From: Pyrenula massariospora
Lineage: Eukaryota; Ascomycota; Eurotiomycetes; Pyrenulales; Pyrenulaceae
Reading direction: 5' to 3'
NCBI GenBank assembly: GCA_021030905.1
Contig: JAGFMI010000027.1
Span: 124,001 to 188,000 of the forward strand
Length of the DNA stretch: 64,000 nt
Below are positions 31,991 to 43,258 of this stretch, in pieces. A model generated the notes under the pieces. The model ran no database searches. It was given only the letters and a program-made list of their open reading frames with translations, and was not told the origin of the DNA. How positions within the stretch are numbered: the stretch's first letter is position 1; each line of letters opens with the position of its first letter. The position numbers and the translations under genes were made by a program.

Positions 31991-34945
31991 TCAAAGGAAA
32001 GCCCCTGCTCCACTCCCAGCGCTCGTCCCACTTAGATCTCTCGTCCCTTCCCTATCCCGCCTCCGACTCCTCAAAAAATTGCTCACCATCCTTCTTCCCG
32101 TATGAAAGGCTGGCAGTTGAATCTTTGGCAGCTCGTCCCTCTCAACCTGTCCCGCCTCGTCGTCCGCATCGCACGGCCTCTCGGACCCAGAGCCTGCTCC
32201 GTTGTCCTCCGGCGCCGGATATCGATACGCCTGCTCGGAATCAAACGGCCGACTCAACCTCGAGACATACGTTCCCTTCTTTCCCACACTTCCGCTCTCA
32301 TTTCCGCTCGGCGGCGTGTTTTGACCCGCGAGTGCTACCTGCGACTCTAGGCGGAAGAATCTTTTTGATGTCGGCGTGAGCTTGGCGTAGCTGGCTGCTT
32401 TCTTCAAGGTCCGATCTGGCGTCTGCCCGCTAGAAGAACTAGCGCCGAGGGTCGCAGCGGAACCAAGAGAGCGCTGCGAAGCTTTGAGACGGAGCCGAAA
32501 TGTGGGCGGCTTGGGATCGAGGCGTTTGTTTTCGTCGTTGCGTTTCCAATGCTCGCGTGCCGGAACGAAATGCTCAGACGAGTGCCTTGGCTCTGGATAA
32601 GTGTTTCGAGGAACTTCCTTGAGCTCAAGTAGAGGGAAGCGATCGCCCTTCACAGACGTCTGGTGTGTGTCTGATTTGATGTGGCTGCTGTTGAGGGCCG
32701 TGCCGAATATCGGTCTCCCTCCTGGTGGCGCCTGGCGGATTTGCCTTGTGCGGAGGGAAGTCTCTTCGTCGTCGCCAATTTGCGCTTTTTCTCGGTAATG
32801 GCTGCGGTTTACGCCGAGCCGCTGCATGCTGAGGATCTGGTCGTTCATCTTGATCTTCCAATTTGCGAGCGATCTCGAGTCTACGTCCTGTGAGGTGTTT
32901 GCTGGGTCAGCTTGCCAGACCCTCTGGTCAATGGTGGAGGCCGACATGCATCCCTTACTATCTTCACAGCTACTTTGACTCGTCTTTGGAACAGGAGTAT
33001 TGCCGCTTGTCGTTCGCGAATAAATGCTGGCAGACGTGATGCTTCCGTCAGCATCTTGTCGTGAGACAACGACGCTGCTAGTGTCTTCGTCCAATTCAGA
33101 CTCTTTCTGACCAGCACTGAAGGATAATTTGAAAGAACTCGGCGTGGTAGGATTTATTTCGCATGGCTTGGACAAGGATGAAAGTTTGGCATGATCGTCT
33201 GCGCTATTTGATGGCTCTTGTATCATATCAGTATTTCCTGCACTTTGCCACGGGCTTGAAGTGATGCATGTATCATCAAATGAATATTTTGGTGAAGGTG
33301 TAGACTCAGAGCTACATTCACATGTAACCTGATCCGAAGACGGGCTACGCTGTGTACCAGAAAAAGGAATGGCTCTGATAGTTCGAGAGGCTCTGATTTT
33401 GTCTACATTTATAGGATATAACTTCTTTTCCCTCAAGTTGTTGGGTTCGTTTCGACGTATATCGCCACGATTACCGTCTTCGACCTCATCGAGACGTTTG
33501 AGAAGGGCCGAATAGACCCTTTGACTGTCTACCGGCGCATGAATTCGGCCAGAGCTGGTTTGAGATCGAAGGGGGTTCTGAAATGCCGTGATACCGCCCT
33601 TGTGCATACCAGCAGACGATGATGGTTGGTGAGGTCCACCATGTTCTTGGATGACGGAGAGACGCTTCCTTTCCAAGGGCACCCGGTCTGTAATGGTCTG
33701 ATCAACGGTAGAGTCTGTCCAGCTGGTGACCCTTGACTGAGCATTGGAGAGATTATCAGCACTCTGCACGCTTCGAAGACTGCCGTGGCGCCAAGAAACT
33801 TCAGGAACGTCGACCTCTTGACTGTCGTTTTGTGTTGAAGGTATACAGTAATCCTCGTTGTTATGTCCTTCTTCTTCATTCTCAATACGATCGGGATCTA
33901 ATGTACTATTGCCAGCAACATAATCCCGAAAATGTGGTCGGCTTGCGTCAAGATGCTGAATTGGAACATTCTCCCCGTCGTTCGTTGATCTCCCGAAGAA
34001 CTTGTTCACCTTTTGTCGAAGCCCTTGGGAAAATAACCTGGTTTTGCTTCTTAAAGTCTCTTGTTCAGAAACGTACTGGATAGGAGAAGATATAGCATTG
34101 CCATAGTCTGTCGTCCGGGTTGATCGTACAGTCTTGCGGAAGGCTTTCTGTCGCCGTTTGTTCTTCAACGGAAACACAAGGATCGGCTTTTCGGGTGGAT
34201 CTTCCTGTTGCTCACCTGCTAGGCTTTGTAGGAACTGATCTCGTGCCATTTGAATCGCCTCTTCATTGCTATTAGAATAAACATCTCTGTTCTTAAATGT
34301 CTGAGAGATGCTGCCACCATTGCCCTTCAAAAATGAAATCGAACGTCGAAGCCCTGATCTCAGGCTAGTACGTGAGTCACCGGTGGAGCGATAGTCTGAG
34401 CGAAGGCTTCTTCTAGATACAGCGCTTCTCGGTGTAGCGTCCTGGAGGCTCAACGCTCGACTGCTTGGAGTTAGCAGCGACTTTGCCTTACGGAGCTTCC
34501 TATACGACGACGGTTGTGCGCCATATTGCTCTGGACCCCCAAAATCACCTAAAACAGGTCCCACAGAGGGTTGAAAATAATTTTTCAAAGGCTCGTTGAC
34601 CGAGAAGCTGAGGTCTGAATTAGGACTTTGGAGGAGCGATCGCTGGCGGTGAAGGTCGGTAGAACCACTGAATCTTAGAGCCGTAGATCCATTTCTACCT
34701 CTAACATTGGATCTGCTAGCACCACTATCGGCTCTCGAGAGGTCGTTGGAACGCCTCGCATCCGCCGAGGCCCGTTCACTGGCTCGTTCCATTGCGATGT
34801 GCGAGGCGATAAGCGCATGTTGTCGGGATATTTCGGGATCTGTTGATTCTGAAGTGGAATGAATGCTGCACCGATGTGTTACGGAGGCTGATGATTTTGC
34901 TCGTCTAAGACGTGTACCAGCATCACTATTCTTTCGAGGAAGCAT
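31991..34945 (-). CDS. large serine-rich fungal protein of unknown function
   Basis: A 984-residue single-exon protein. I chose the ATG at 34945 (MLPRKNSDAGTRLRRAKSSA) because it opens a basic stretch that I recall at the start of similar fungal proteins. The frame is open upstream to 35251, but that part has no family look and is probably leader. No enzymatic domain is visible. The protein is low-complexity and rich in Ser, Arg, Asp and Gln. It has repeated basic RSLRS/SLRSGLRRS patches near residues 160-210 that could be kinase sites, and a helix-like ARDQFLQSLAGEQQ near 240. It ends in a basic FLRSRRRDREG segment followed by a Gly/Ala tail. Such composition suggests a regulated scaffold, possibly of cell polarity or the cytoskeleton, but that is conjecture. 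Confidence 0.8.
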   Translation of the reverse strand: MLPRKNSDAGTRLRRAKSSASVTHRCSIHSTSESTDPEISRQHALIASHIAMERASERASADARRSNDLSRADSGASRSNVRGRNGSTALRFSGSTDLHRQRSLLQSPNSDLSFSVNEPLKNYFQPSVGPVLGDFGGPEQYGAQPSSYRKLRKAKSLLTPSSRALSLQDATPRSAVSRRSLRSDYRSTGDSRTSLRSGLRRSISFLKGNGGSISQTFKNRDVYSNSNEEAIQMARDQFLQSLAGEQQEDPPEKPILVFPLKNKRRQKAFRKTVRSTRTTDYGNAISSPIQYVSEQETLRSKTRLFSQGLRQKVNKFFGRSTNDGENVPIQHLDASRPHFRDYVAGNSTLDPDRIENEEEGHNNEDYCIPSTQNDSQEVDVPEVSWRHGSLRSVQSADNLSNAQSRVTSWTDSTVDQTITDRVPLERKRLSVIQEHGGPHQPSSSAGMHKGGITAFQNPLRSQTSSGRIHAPVDSQRVYSALLKRLDEVEDGNRGDIRRNEPNNLREKKLYPINVDKIRASRTIRAIPFSGTQRSPSSDQVTCECSSESTPSPKYSFDDTCITSSPWQSAGNTDMIQEPSNSADDHAKLSSLSKPCEINPTTPSSFKLSFSAGQKESELDEDTSSVVVSRQDADGSITSASIYSRTTSGNTPVPKTSQSSCEDSKGCMSASTIDQRVWQADPANTSQDVDSRSLANWKIKMNDQILSMQRLGVNRSHYREKAQIGDDEETSLRTRQIRQAPPGGRPIFGTALNSSHIKSDTHQTSVKGDRFPLLELKEVPRNTYPEPRHSSEHFVPAREHWKRNDENKRLDPKPPTFRLRLKASQRSLGSAATLGASSSSGQTPDRTLKKAASYAKLTPTSKRFFRLESQVALAGQNTPPSGNESGSVGKKGTYVSRLSRPFDSEQAYRYPAPEDNGAGSGSERPCDADDEAGQVERDELPKIQLPAFHTGRRMVSNFLRSRRRDREGTRDLSGTSAGSGAGAFL

Positions 34946-36198
34946 GATCCCAGCTAAAAGCCTTATCAAACCTGGCTGGGTGGGATAGATATGGACCGTA
35001 ACATATTGTGGGATTGCAACCTGTTGGGAAGAAGTATGGGACAGTTTCAAAAAGTCCAATAGCGAAGACACGGAACGTTGACGTGGTACCGTCACAGGCC
35101 CGCACCTTCCAACCCCATTCTTCAAGTAGACGAATCCAAAGCATGCCTCAGGCGGAGAAACAAATGACAAAGTGGGAAAGACTGAGGCACAACCATAGAG
35201 AAGTTGAACTTGCCTTCCCAATGAAATTTCGAGATCCCAGCTACTTTCCACCCCGACTCCACGGATCCTTAGAGTAAATGTCCATCACTTCACCTCGAGA
35301 TTGATTCAAACTCCGTTTGGAGGGCAGGACAGCGATTTCGCATGGCTCCTCAAATCCATGACTTGGCTACGTGACTCTTGAGTAGAAAATACGGTCCGCC
35401 AGTTCGTCCTGGGCTCATCCATGACGACTTCTAAACCACAACGGGTCAATGGGAGGGTAGACATGTCGTAACACTCTTTGCTGAAAAGATCCAGTAGCCT
35501 TTACCTCTAGGTTCTTAGAGGATAGGTTAGATAGCGAAATATGTGCGTGGAGGTTGCCGATGTGTTTCCAAGCGTACCATTCACCTGCGATTGCTGAGAG
35601 GCTTGTCAAGACAATTGTTTTTGGAGGGGGTTTGCTATATGTGGCGTTGGAGATGAACGGCAATAGTCAATTAGGCGAGAAGGCGCCAAGACATGGATAA
35701 TCTTCCGGCAAACTTATGGGAATGGCCTCGGAAGCAGCGAGAAAGGCTTGATTGTTTCTGCAATGACCGAGTCAAGCTTAACAGTCAAAAGAAGGCAAAC
35801 TAGTTTCTGCTACTACAGCACACCTGAATCGGTCGTTCATAGGCCAATTTCGACTTTGAGACAATCGCAATGATTCGCCAGGTCTACGTTCAATGCCAGT
35901 CACTATTTACACATTTCATATGGACCACCCATGGCCTCTCCAAAGCCGTACCAAATGGTGCGATGCTCGTTGCGCGTTGAACCCAAGAAATGCAAACTCC
36001 ACCTTCGGCAACCCAAGGTCATAGACGCCGTAGCCACCCTTGTCTAAAGCGTAAGATAGACCCATACCATTGGCAATGCCGAAAATTCATGTTGCCACTC
36101 ATCCTCCTTGTTCGAAGAGCTATCCTCGTTCGCCCGTCCAGAAAACGCCGGCCATGCCTTTTGAAGTTATAATGTTTCCAATCAGGAAAACCTGGGAT
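34946..36198. other. intergenic upstream of the serine-rich protein gene
   Basis: About 1.25 kb, with the promoter of the gene on its left and the end of PSY2 on its right. An 82-codon minus frame at 35415-35663 contains a GT donor-like site and could be a leader exon. Nothing else is seen. Confidence 0.45.
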
Positions 36199-39100
36199 TC
36201 AAGCAGTATTTTCCTTCTCCTCAGAACCGTCGCCACTACCTTCGCTATCCGGTGGAGTGACTGGCTTTGACGAATTCGAAGAACCTAGGCTAATCGCTAT
36301 GCGGACTTTGCCATTGTCTTGATTAGGATTCAATGATTCTTCCTTCACGCCTGCCGCGCCACGGATTCCCATAACTCCCTGTTTCCGACGAATGGAATTT
36401 GACGACCGGACGCTTGATGCACTGCTAGCTGTTGAGCTTCGCCGCTTCACTCCCGCAGACAGCTTCCCGAGCTCGTCTTCATCGTCCTCTTCTTCTCTTC
36501 TCCGCTTTTCAGAAAGACGTTCTGGTGGCGATACGTTCGAGGAAACAATCTCAGGAGACGCTTGTAGAGAGCGTTGTCCTGGCAATAGCGATGGGGGTGA
36601 AGTGCCGTTTTCTTTCTCAGGTATCAATGGTCCAGAGCCAATTTCGTGCCCACTATCCGTTGACGGCGTCTTTACGGCTCCTTCCTCTTCCTCTTCATCA
36701 GGATAGTCAACCAGAGGTTTGACGAGGGGAGAGGCGGCGTTGGTCACGCCATTTGATAACTCGCCAAGGTTATGCATCCATTCCGCTTTCCCTTCTGTCT
36801 CGTCTTTGTTACGATTGCGCCTTCCATTGTGCACAAAGTCTTCTTCTCCCACAACCGAATGATCGGGGGTCATCTGCTCGTCGTCTTCGTCATCAGATGT
36901 ATTGAAGTACTCTTCCTCCGGGGCTTCCATCTCCTTTAGACCTTGCCAACGAGATTGACCGTTCATGGTGTTACGCACCATGCCTGGTGATTCCTCGTCA
37001 TGGTTGAACAAGGTTGTCTCCATGTCTGGATTGTACCCTTGCATCTGCTCATAGCGTCGGATGAGGTTCTGAAAGGTGTCAACATAAGTGATCTTTTCTA
37101 ACTTGTCTCTATAGTTGTCAACGACATGGAGTATCATCGTCTTGATGTTTTCACGTTTCATGAATTCAAACATCTCGAGACAAGCTGAGTTCAGAAGATT
37201 GTCCCGAGGCATAGTTTCAAGGACAATATCAAGGATGTGCCCGAAGGTCCCAATCTGTGTCATCTGATTCGCATAGAACTGATCTTGCAGTGCGACACAA
37301 GTACGGAAAAACTTGAGAGCGGTGAGCTTGAGAGCCTTCTGCGGCACAGTCAGTAGCTGCGCAACGCGTTTAGGCAGTTGCTCAGCAAGGACAAAATGGC
37401 GACTTCGCAGGGGATGTTGTCTGATGAGAAAGGTTAAGATCTCCACCATGTGAGTATGTAATGAGACTTCTTGAAAGCTTAGATCGGACATTGTCGTACG
37501 GCCTTCAAGATGTTTCAAGGGCAGAAAGAGTATTTGGCACGATCTATCAAAGTGATCCTGGGCAAGCTGTTCTTGCTTTAATTGATCACGACTTGGACCG
37601 AGTTGCTTCACTTTGCCCATGAATTCACGACCGATCCCTTCCTGGAAAGTAGTCTGTGGATCGAGGAGAACCTTAATGGCATCAGCAAGTTGATTTTTAA
37701 CACCCAAGTCTGTTTCCACATGGAGAAGGTCAATAAGGGTGTCTGTCAGGGGTGCCTTGTTGTCCACAACAGACTTAAGCATGCAGCTTCGCATCATTAT
37801 TGGGTCATGGTCGAGTAAGGCCACCAGAATATCGATCCCAGTTGTGCGCATGGACGGTATTGGGTGCTTAATCGCAAATGAGATAACACCAAATAAACCA
37901 TGGTGAATGAAATTATTGAATAGGCTGGCACGAGCAGGAGCTTGGATTGTTTTGCTGACTGCGGCGCAATGATGCAAAAAGTGAACCGCGTCTTCTTTTC
38001 TTCTCATATCGGGATTTTTGGGATCAAAAATTGCGAAAAGTTCCTTTAGCAATGGCGCGTTGCTTTGTAGATGGTGAACGATGTCGACTTGGAAAAAGAA
38101 GATGATCGAGTTCAAAACGGAAAACGTCGGGTCATCGATAATTCGCGCGAGCACAACGTCTTTCAGATATTGAAGCCTCCAAGTATACTTTATCTTTTTC
38201 CTTATTTGAGGATCTTTAATCTTCACAACTTCCTTGAAACGATGCTCATCCGAGAGATACTGACGATGGTTTGCCTTATGTGTTGGAAAATCAGAGTCAT
38301 CTACACACTTGGTCAGCCCGGGAGACAATCAAGTAGCGGTGCTCTTACACTCCAAAGCCCCAACGACGGCCAGCACATTTTCGTCCGCAATCATTACCTC
38401 AATAATGGAATTGTCATTCAGGATTATGAGCTGTTTCATGATGTCGCATAAACGGTGCAGGTCGTCTAAGCTCTCCAGATCTTCTGCCATCTGCACGATT
38501 GGAACGAGTTTCGTCAGATAGTCCTCATGCATCAGAAATTTCGAAAGTCCTTCACGGCCATTTTGCGTCGCATTCGCATGCCGAATGATTTCAAGAATGT
38601 CTTGAAGATTTCCCATTTCAGCTGGTGGTAGCGTCAGAGGAGGTAGCGAGTCTATCATGTCGTCGGATAGCGCATCATCTACATCGCGGTTAGCCCCCAC
38701 AGCCATAGCTTAAGCAAGATGGATAGCCACTGACCACCACCAGTCATTTCGAAATACTGCCTCTGAACACCATGGACGAATTGCCTAGACTGGGGTCAGA
38801 TCCGCATCGAAAAAGTCCTTTGGCTTTCAATACCAGATGCTCGCACAACCTTCCGCCTCCTGAAAGCTCAACGCCATGTCGACGCCATCTTTCTCCGTCC
38901 ATACTATCAATGTATCTGCCTTGTCTCAGCACTTGTTGAGTCATCTAGTGGTCCGCTAATTTTTACCTTGTTGCTTTTGATGACCATCATCTTTCGTGAT
39001 TTTCGTTTGCAGTAGAATTCTCTCTGGTTGGTCCTCTGACTCGACGCAAATGCGCGGTTCATCCTGAGGAAGAAGGGTAGTCAGCACTGGCAGACCGTCA

Positions 39101-39265
39101 CCAGTTATCTCAGAGGATCCCTGGTTCAATCAACTCCGAACTCACATCAACCATCTGCGCTGTGCAGAACCCCGTCCCTCTATCGTGCCAGTCATTTTCC
39201 CTTAGTTCATAGACTTTTACTCTCTTCTTCTCTTGCGCTGGTGGCACGTGCAGTGCCATGTCCAT
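36199..39265 (-). CDS. PSY2: protein phosphatase 4 regulatory subunit 3 (Psy2/SMEK)
   Basis: A 926-residue protein in six exons: 39265-39146, 39063-38967, 38915-38834, 38784-38735, 38678-38349 and 38300-36199. Introns are 48 to 82 bases. The first four exons, missed by a simple open-frame scan, encode the N-terminal EVH1/PH-like domain: [49 protein letters not shown], then [15 protein letters not shown]. The exon 4-5 splice gives [13 protein letters not shown]. The SMK-1 domain follows in exons 5-6 ([20 protein letters not shown], then [20 protein letters not shown]). The C-terminal 250 residues are acidic and disordered with a KRR basic site. Psy2 targets the PP4 catalytic subunit to substrates such as phosphorylated H2A and Rad53 in DNA-damage recovery. 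The MDMAL start is preceded in frame by TAG, which fixes it. Confidence 0.93.
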
Positions 39266-42134
39266 TCGAGCCTACCCCTTCGCTCGGCGAAACTCGCGAG
39301 GAGTTCACCGGCGAGATCTATTATCTCAGGATCCCTAGACAATTTCGTGTCGTGTTGGAGGTGATTGCAGATGTGTAAGATCCGGCGCGACAGATTTACT
39401 GGTCGCGTGTTTTCGGAGCCGCCAAGCAAGACCGCGGGCGTGGATCACCAGGATTGAGGGAGTTAAGGGTTGACTGTCGGAGGTACTCATGCATCACTTA
39501 ATCTCAAAGGCATCATAGGCTTTTATGGAGGGATGGTCGTTGTTGCGCAAGGCAAGGTCGTAGGCTCCTTTTGGTGGTTGGTGCCGACCTGCACGGACCG
39601 GCGGCTCTTTTCAGCTTGCAGGTGAAAGATCTGGCGGGCTTCCCAACGGTGCTAGGCGAGATGTAGAATAAAAGACCTGTAGACACGATGGAGCAATTGA
39701 GATGGGAGGCAATGTTTTCGACACGAGGAAAGCGACGATACTGTGGTTCGAGGACAAGGCTAAAACCTTGGGTGGCCGTCTGCTGAGGAGTTGAGGTGGA
39801 ATGCCTGGCGGATGGCGAAAGCGTGTGGGGGTGAGTGTTCCGGTCCGCAATCCCCCGTCCTACAGCAGAGAGAACCGTGGCCCCCAAGAGAGCACGGAGG
39901 CCGCCCGAAGGCCCCGGAGAGAAAGTGTCCCCAGCGCGCAGAAACCATGACGTCGTCCAGCGCCTAAACACCTTATGATGGACATAATGTTCAGGATTAG
40001 GTATTTCTTTGCCGCCAACGCCTCAAATTCCTATCATGGCTTCCCGGTTCACGTGACTCTTGTTGGTGGGGACATTCCCCATTCTTTCAGGCAAGCCATG
40101 CATCGCTCCGTCTGATATGGGGCACGTCACATAGGAATCAAGGTCGCTGCCGCTTGCCGCCTCCCGCTGTACTGGAGGTATCGATGGCAACACCCGGTTG
40201 AAACCAACCGTGAGACCGAGCTGATGCGCTGCCCAAGTTTGGTACAGCTTTCGGGGAACAAAACTCTCCTAATCTTCACAATCGACTGTCTTCGACTTTG
40301 CTAGCATCCGGTTGAAACGTCTACGTCTTCAATCTTAATCCCGTCAGATTAGAGAATTACTTTACAGGCCACGCTGACATTAAGCGAAGGCTCGTTCTTG
40401 GAGAGCTTTCTAATATATTACCTACTATTGCCTTGCTTACACACCATCGACAACCTCGCAAGAAAATGCTGCAAGGTTCTACCGCCCAAAGACGCCTGTG
40501 GCCCTTCTAGCGAAAAAAGGCGATCAGGGCCTGTTTCCCTCAGTCTCGAATCTCCTCCACGTTAGGCTCTATACCTTCAGTATAGATAAGAACCCGTCCC
40601 TGTAGCTCTCGCGGAACCAATCTATAGAATGAAAAGATCTATTATAGCAAGAAACGTTTGACTATGTCGTCGCCAATGGGCTTAATCGCTGAAAAGTAGG
40701 AAAAAGGGTAGGCAGGAATATGGTGGTTCTCCTGCGCGCTTATCAGATCTCTGGCGACCTCCTAATTGGTCTATCGCAAATGCTCCATGCTAACCAACTT
40801 CGAGCCTCGCTGTCTTCTTTGAGGAATTCGGGAGGCGCCATGTATGCATTTCTCCCCAATTGGGAAGCACTCAGGCCCCACCGGGAGTCTGGTAGGTTGT
40901 GCCAAATGTACGAACAGCACGTGCGGCTCAAGCCGCTGGTTTCTGAGAGAGACACAAGGGCACGATTGCCGCGCACGCCACCACCTAGTTAGCAGATGAT
41001 TGGGAGCACGACGCAAGCCACGAACTTGAGGCGGAGCCGAAAAGTGTTGATAGGAACCCAATTTGGAAACGCTCAGGACAAGGTCGAGCCGGCCAAGTTG
41101 TGTTAGGTGTCTCAAGCTGTCCTACAGATTGAAACACACGTAAACTCAAAACAGACTGGACAGTCGAGACCGGTTTCTGCAGCATTGCTGATCGTTGACT
41201 GGGTAGGTAGCTAGCCGTGTGACCCAAGTCTCGAGACTGATCATTGCGCATGAGCAGTTCATTGACGCCATGCTAGACTACCCTGTGACAAAAGAACTAT
41301 CGAGCGTGAGGGATTGAGGTGCGTGCGACGGCGTAGGGCCACATTCTGGTCCTGGCATGAGGTGCTGATGGCGCGCTTGAAGAGGTCGACGGCCAGGTTT
41401 GTTCCAGGGATTGACAGGGGTAAAGCCGTGGCCTGCTGTCTCCTAAAAAAGGCCGCTCCCAAAGATCTGAGATCTCCCGTCCCCTGGGATAACGAGCCGC
41501 CGGTTCCGCTTAAACCTGGTCTGGTGAAGTTAGTATGCGCCTCAATCGCTCTATCGGGCTTTCTGCAATAATGTGCCACTCCTCGACAGCCTGCGTTTCG
41601 AAGGATGCTCCCGCTGAAGCTGCCCCACGTGGCGCTCGTATTCCCTCCTCTGCCGTCTCATCAGCTTCGCAGCAAGCAGATAGGATCGACATGGCAAAGA
41701 AAACAATCGCTTTCTCTCCAGGCATTTCATGGAATTGTTTTGCCTAATACCTGTCCATGAGTTCAGCGTCCTAAAACCCCGAGTCAGCCGGGTTTGGCTT
41801 TCAACCGTGCAAGAACGCAATCGCTGAACCGATGTCCTGGAACGTGGTCATGAGCTTGAGGTGCAGTAGTTCCGATTAGGCTTCGAACCCAGCTCGGCCG
41901 CCCACCCTGTTGGTGTGTCGACCCAAAGGCTCCAGTGCACAAGCATCTGGTCGACCTTGCTCGCCGGACCGTTGCCTCCCACCTCTTCCTTGGACCACGA
42001 GAAAGCAGCAAAGCTTAGCTGAAATGACATAAATATCCGACCACCTACAGATTAGTTCAACCGAGCTTTTGTCTACACGTCCAAGCCCAGAGCATTCCCT
42101 TCCAAAAAAGTTACAAAAGCATTCGCCTTACAAC
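39266..42134. other. 2.9-kb gene-poor intergenic
   Basis: No gene can be supported. The left part should hold the PSY2 promoter, and the right part the promoter of the gene at 42135. In between lie a degenerate direct repeat (40832-41122) and a minus-strand stretch near 40550-40630 that reads RELQGRVLIYTEGIEPN before a stop and may be a fragment of an old coding element. The 152-codon minus frame at 39513-39971 has no features. Confidence 0.45.
40832..41122. repeat. degenerate direct repeat, two copies about 200 bases apart
   Basis: Two segments of about 85 bases, near 40832-40920 and 41035-41122, share the core CCCAATTGGGAAGCACTCAGG-like block (18 of 21 matches) and a later AGGTTGTG/AAGTTGTG block. 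Both copies fall in the same minus-strand reading frame, so the encoded segments also align weakly. This looks like an old local duplication. Confidence 0.4.
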
Positions 42135-43258
42135 ATGCCATTCTTCAGCAGAAAGAAGAAAAGCCTGGAAAGCGACGTCCCAGCAAAGCCAGCACCAGCA
42201 CCATACAGACATGTACCAACCCATGCGGCGGCTGATGCACTTATGGGAATTCCAGCTAAGCGAGGAGAGGAAGACAGGCAGGCAATAAAGGAAGCTCACA
42301 GCAGAAGACAGTCGATGCTGGAGGAACGCCGAATGTCTCGCAGTGTGTCCTCTTCTAGATCAGCAGGCATGATACACAGCCACTCCTACAGCGGTAACCC
42401 AACTTTACGGCCTCCTCCTCGAACACGGTCGACATACTCGGTCCCTTCTCTGCCTCGATCAGGAAGCAACCTTTCGACGGTGATGACTATCGATCGCTCG
42501 GAATCTTACCTGGGCACGGTCACGACCGCAGACCAACGGCAGCGTCCGGTGCCTCTTAAAGGGATCATCCGGAGTGAAGTTCCCAATGATAGACAATTTC
42601 GTTTCCCATTCCAGGAGCCTCGTGGTAGGCCTATCTACACCGATCACAGCCGAGTCAAAGACTAATGTCGCTCACAGAGCCCGCTGCTGCTGAAGATACT
42701 TGTGCATCCTCATCTTCTCCATCGACTCCATCATCATCTCTGGAGTCCTCTCGTATGTCCTTTTATCTACGCTACAAGACTGACCCTTTTCTGACCTGTG
42801 AAGCGCTGGAAATCGCTTTAAAGCCTACTGCTGTCAAATTTCAAGAAAACCCAATCTTCATCGAGGACGTTCGAAAGTGTTCTGTTGGAGAATTCGACAT
42901 GGATGAAACTCGAGCTCTTGCAATTCAAGAACTCCAAACCGACGACGCCGACTTGTACCTTGAGGCGACCGCGGTCATCTGCGACGAGCCGCAGTACTCT
43001 ACACCCCCTCCTATCCCGCCTAGAGTGCCTCGTCCGATGCACCGAAGCATTTTAGTGCAGGAAAAGCCTGTGTACCCAGATGTAGAGCAGCCTGCCTATC
43101 AGGAGCCCGATGAATATTGGCCCTTGGGACCTGGTTCACGAATCCCACCGCCAAGCTCAAAAGATGAACGCCGTATGGGAATGATGTCCAAGGATATCTC
43201 GAACATCAGGATTGAGGAATTCGGCAGCCTTCTCAAGCAGCCGGCCATTCATGTCTAA
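42135..43258 (+). CDS. conserved fungal protein of unknown function, two exons
   Basis: A 356-residue protein in two exons, 42135-42624 and 42678-43258. The 53-base intron has a GTAGGC donor, a GACTAATG branch site and a CACAG acceptor, and the junction is in phase 1. Read without splicing, the sequence looks like two reading frames overlapping at TAATG (42663-42667); this is an artefact of the intron. The start MPFFSRKKKSLES followed by YRHVPTHAAADALMG and the helix EDRQAIKEAHSRRQSMLEER recalls a conserved, uncharacterised family of filamentous ascomycetes. The middle is Ser/Arg/Pro-rich and disordered, and a second conserved-looking stretch lies in exon 2 (FIEDVRKCSVGEFDMDETRA). No catalytic motif is seen. 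Cell-periphery or septation roles would be guesses. Confidence 0.78.

Noticed and set aside
34946-35251. In-frame extension of the serine-rich protein by 102 codons
   Set aside because: It starts without a good context and lacks the basic family-like opening found at 34945, so it is treated as leader.
39513-39971. 152-codon open frame on minus upstream of PSY2
   Set aside because: Composition is unbiased, no domain is seen, and it begins next to no promoter signal.
42663-42667. TAATG overlap suggesting translational coupling of two genes
   Set aside because: An intron with good donor, branch site and acceptor removes both the stop and the ATG and joins the frames in phase.
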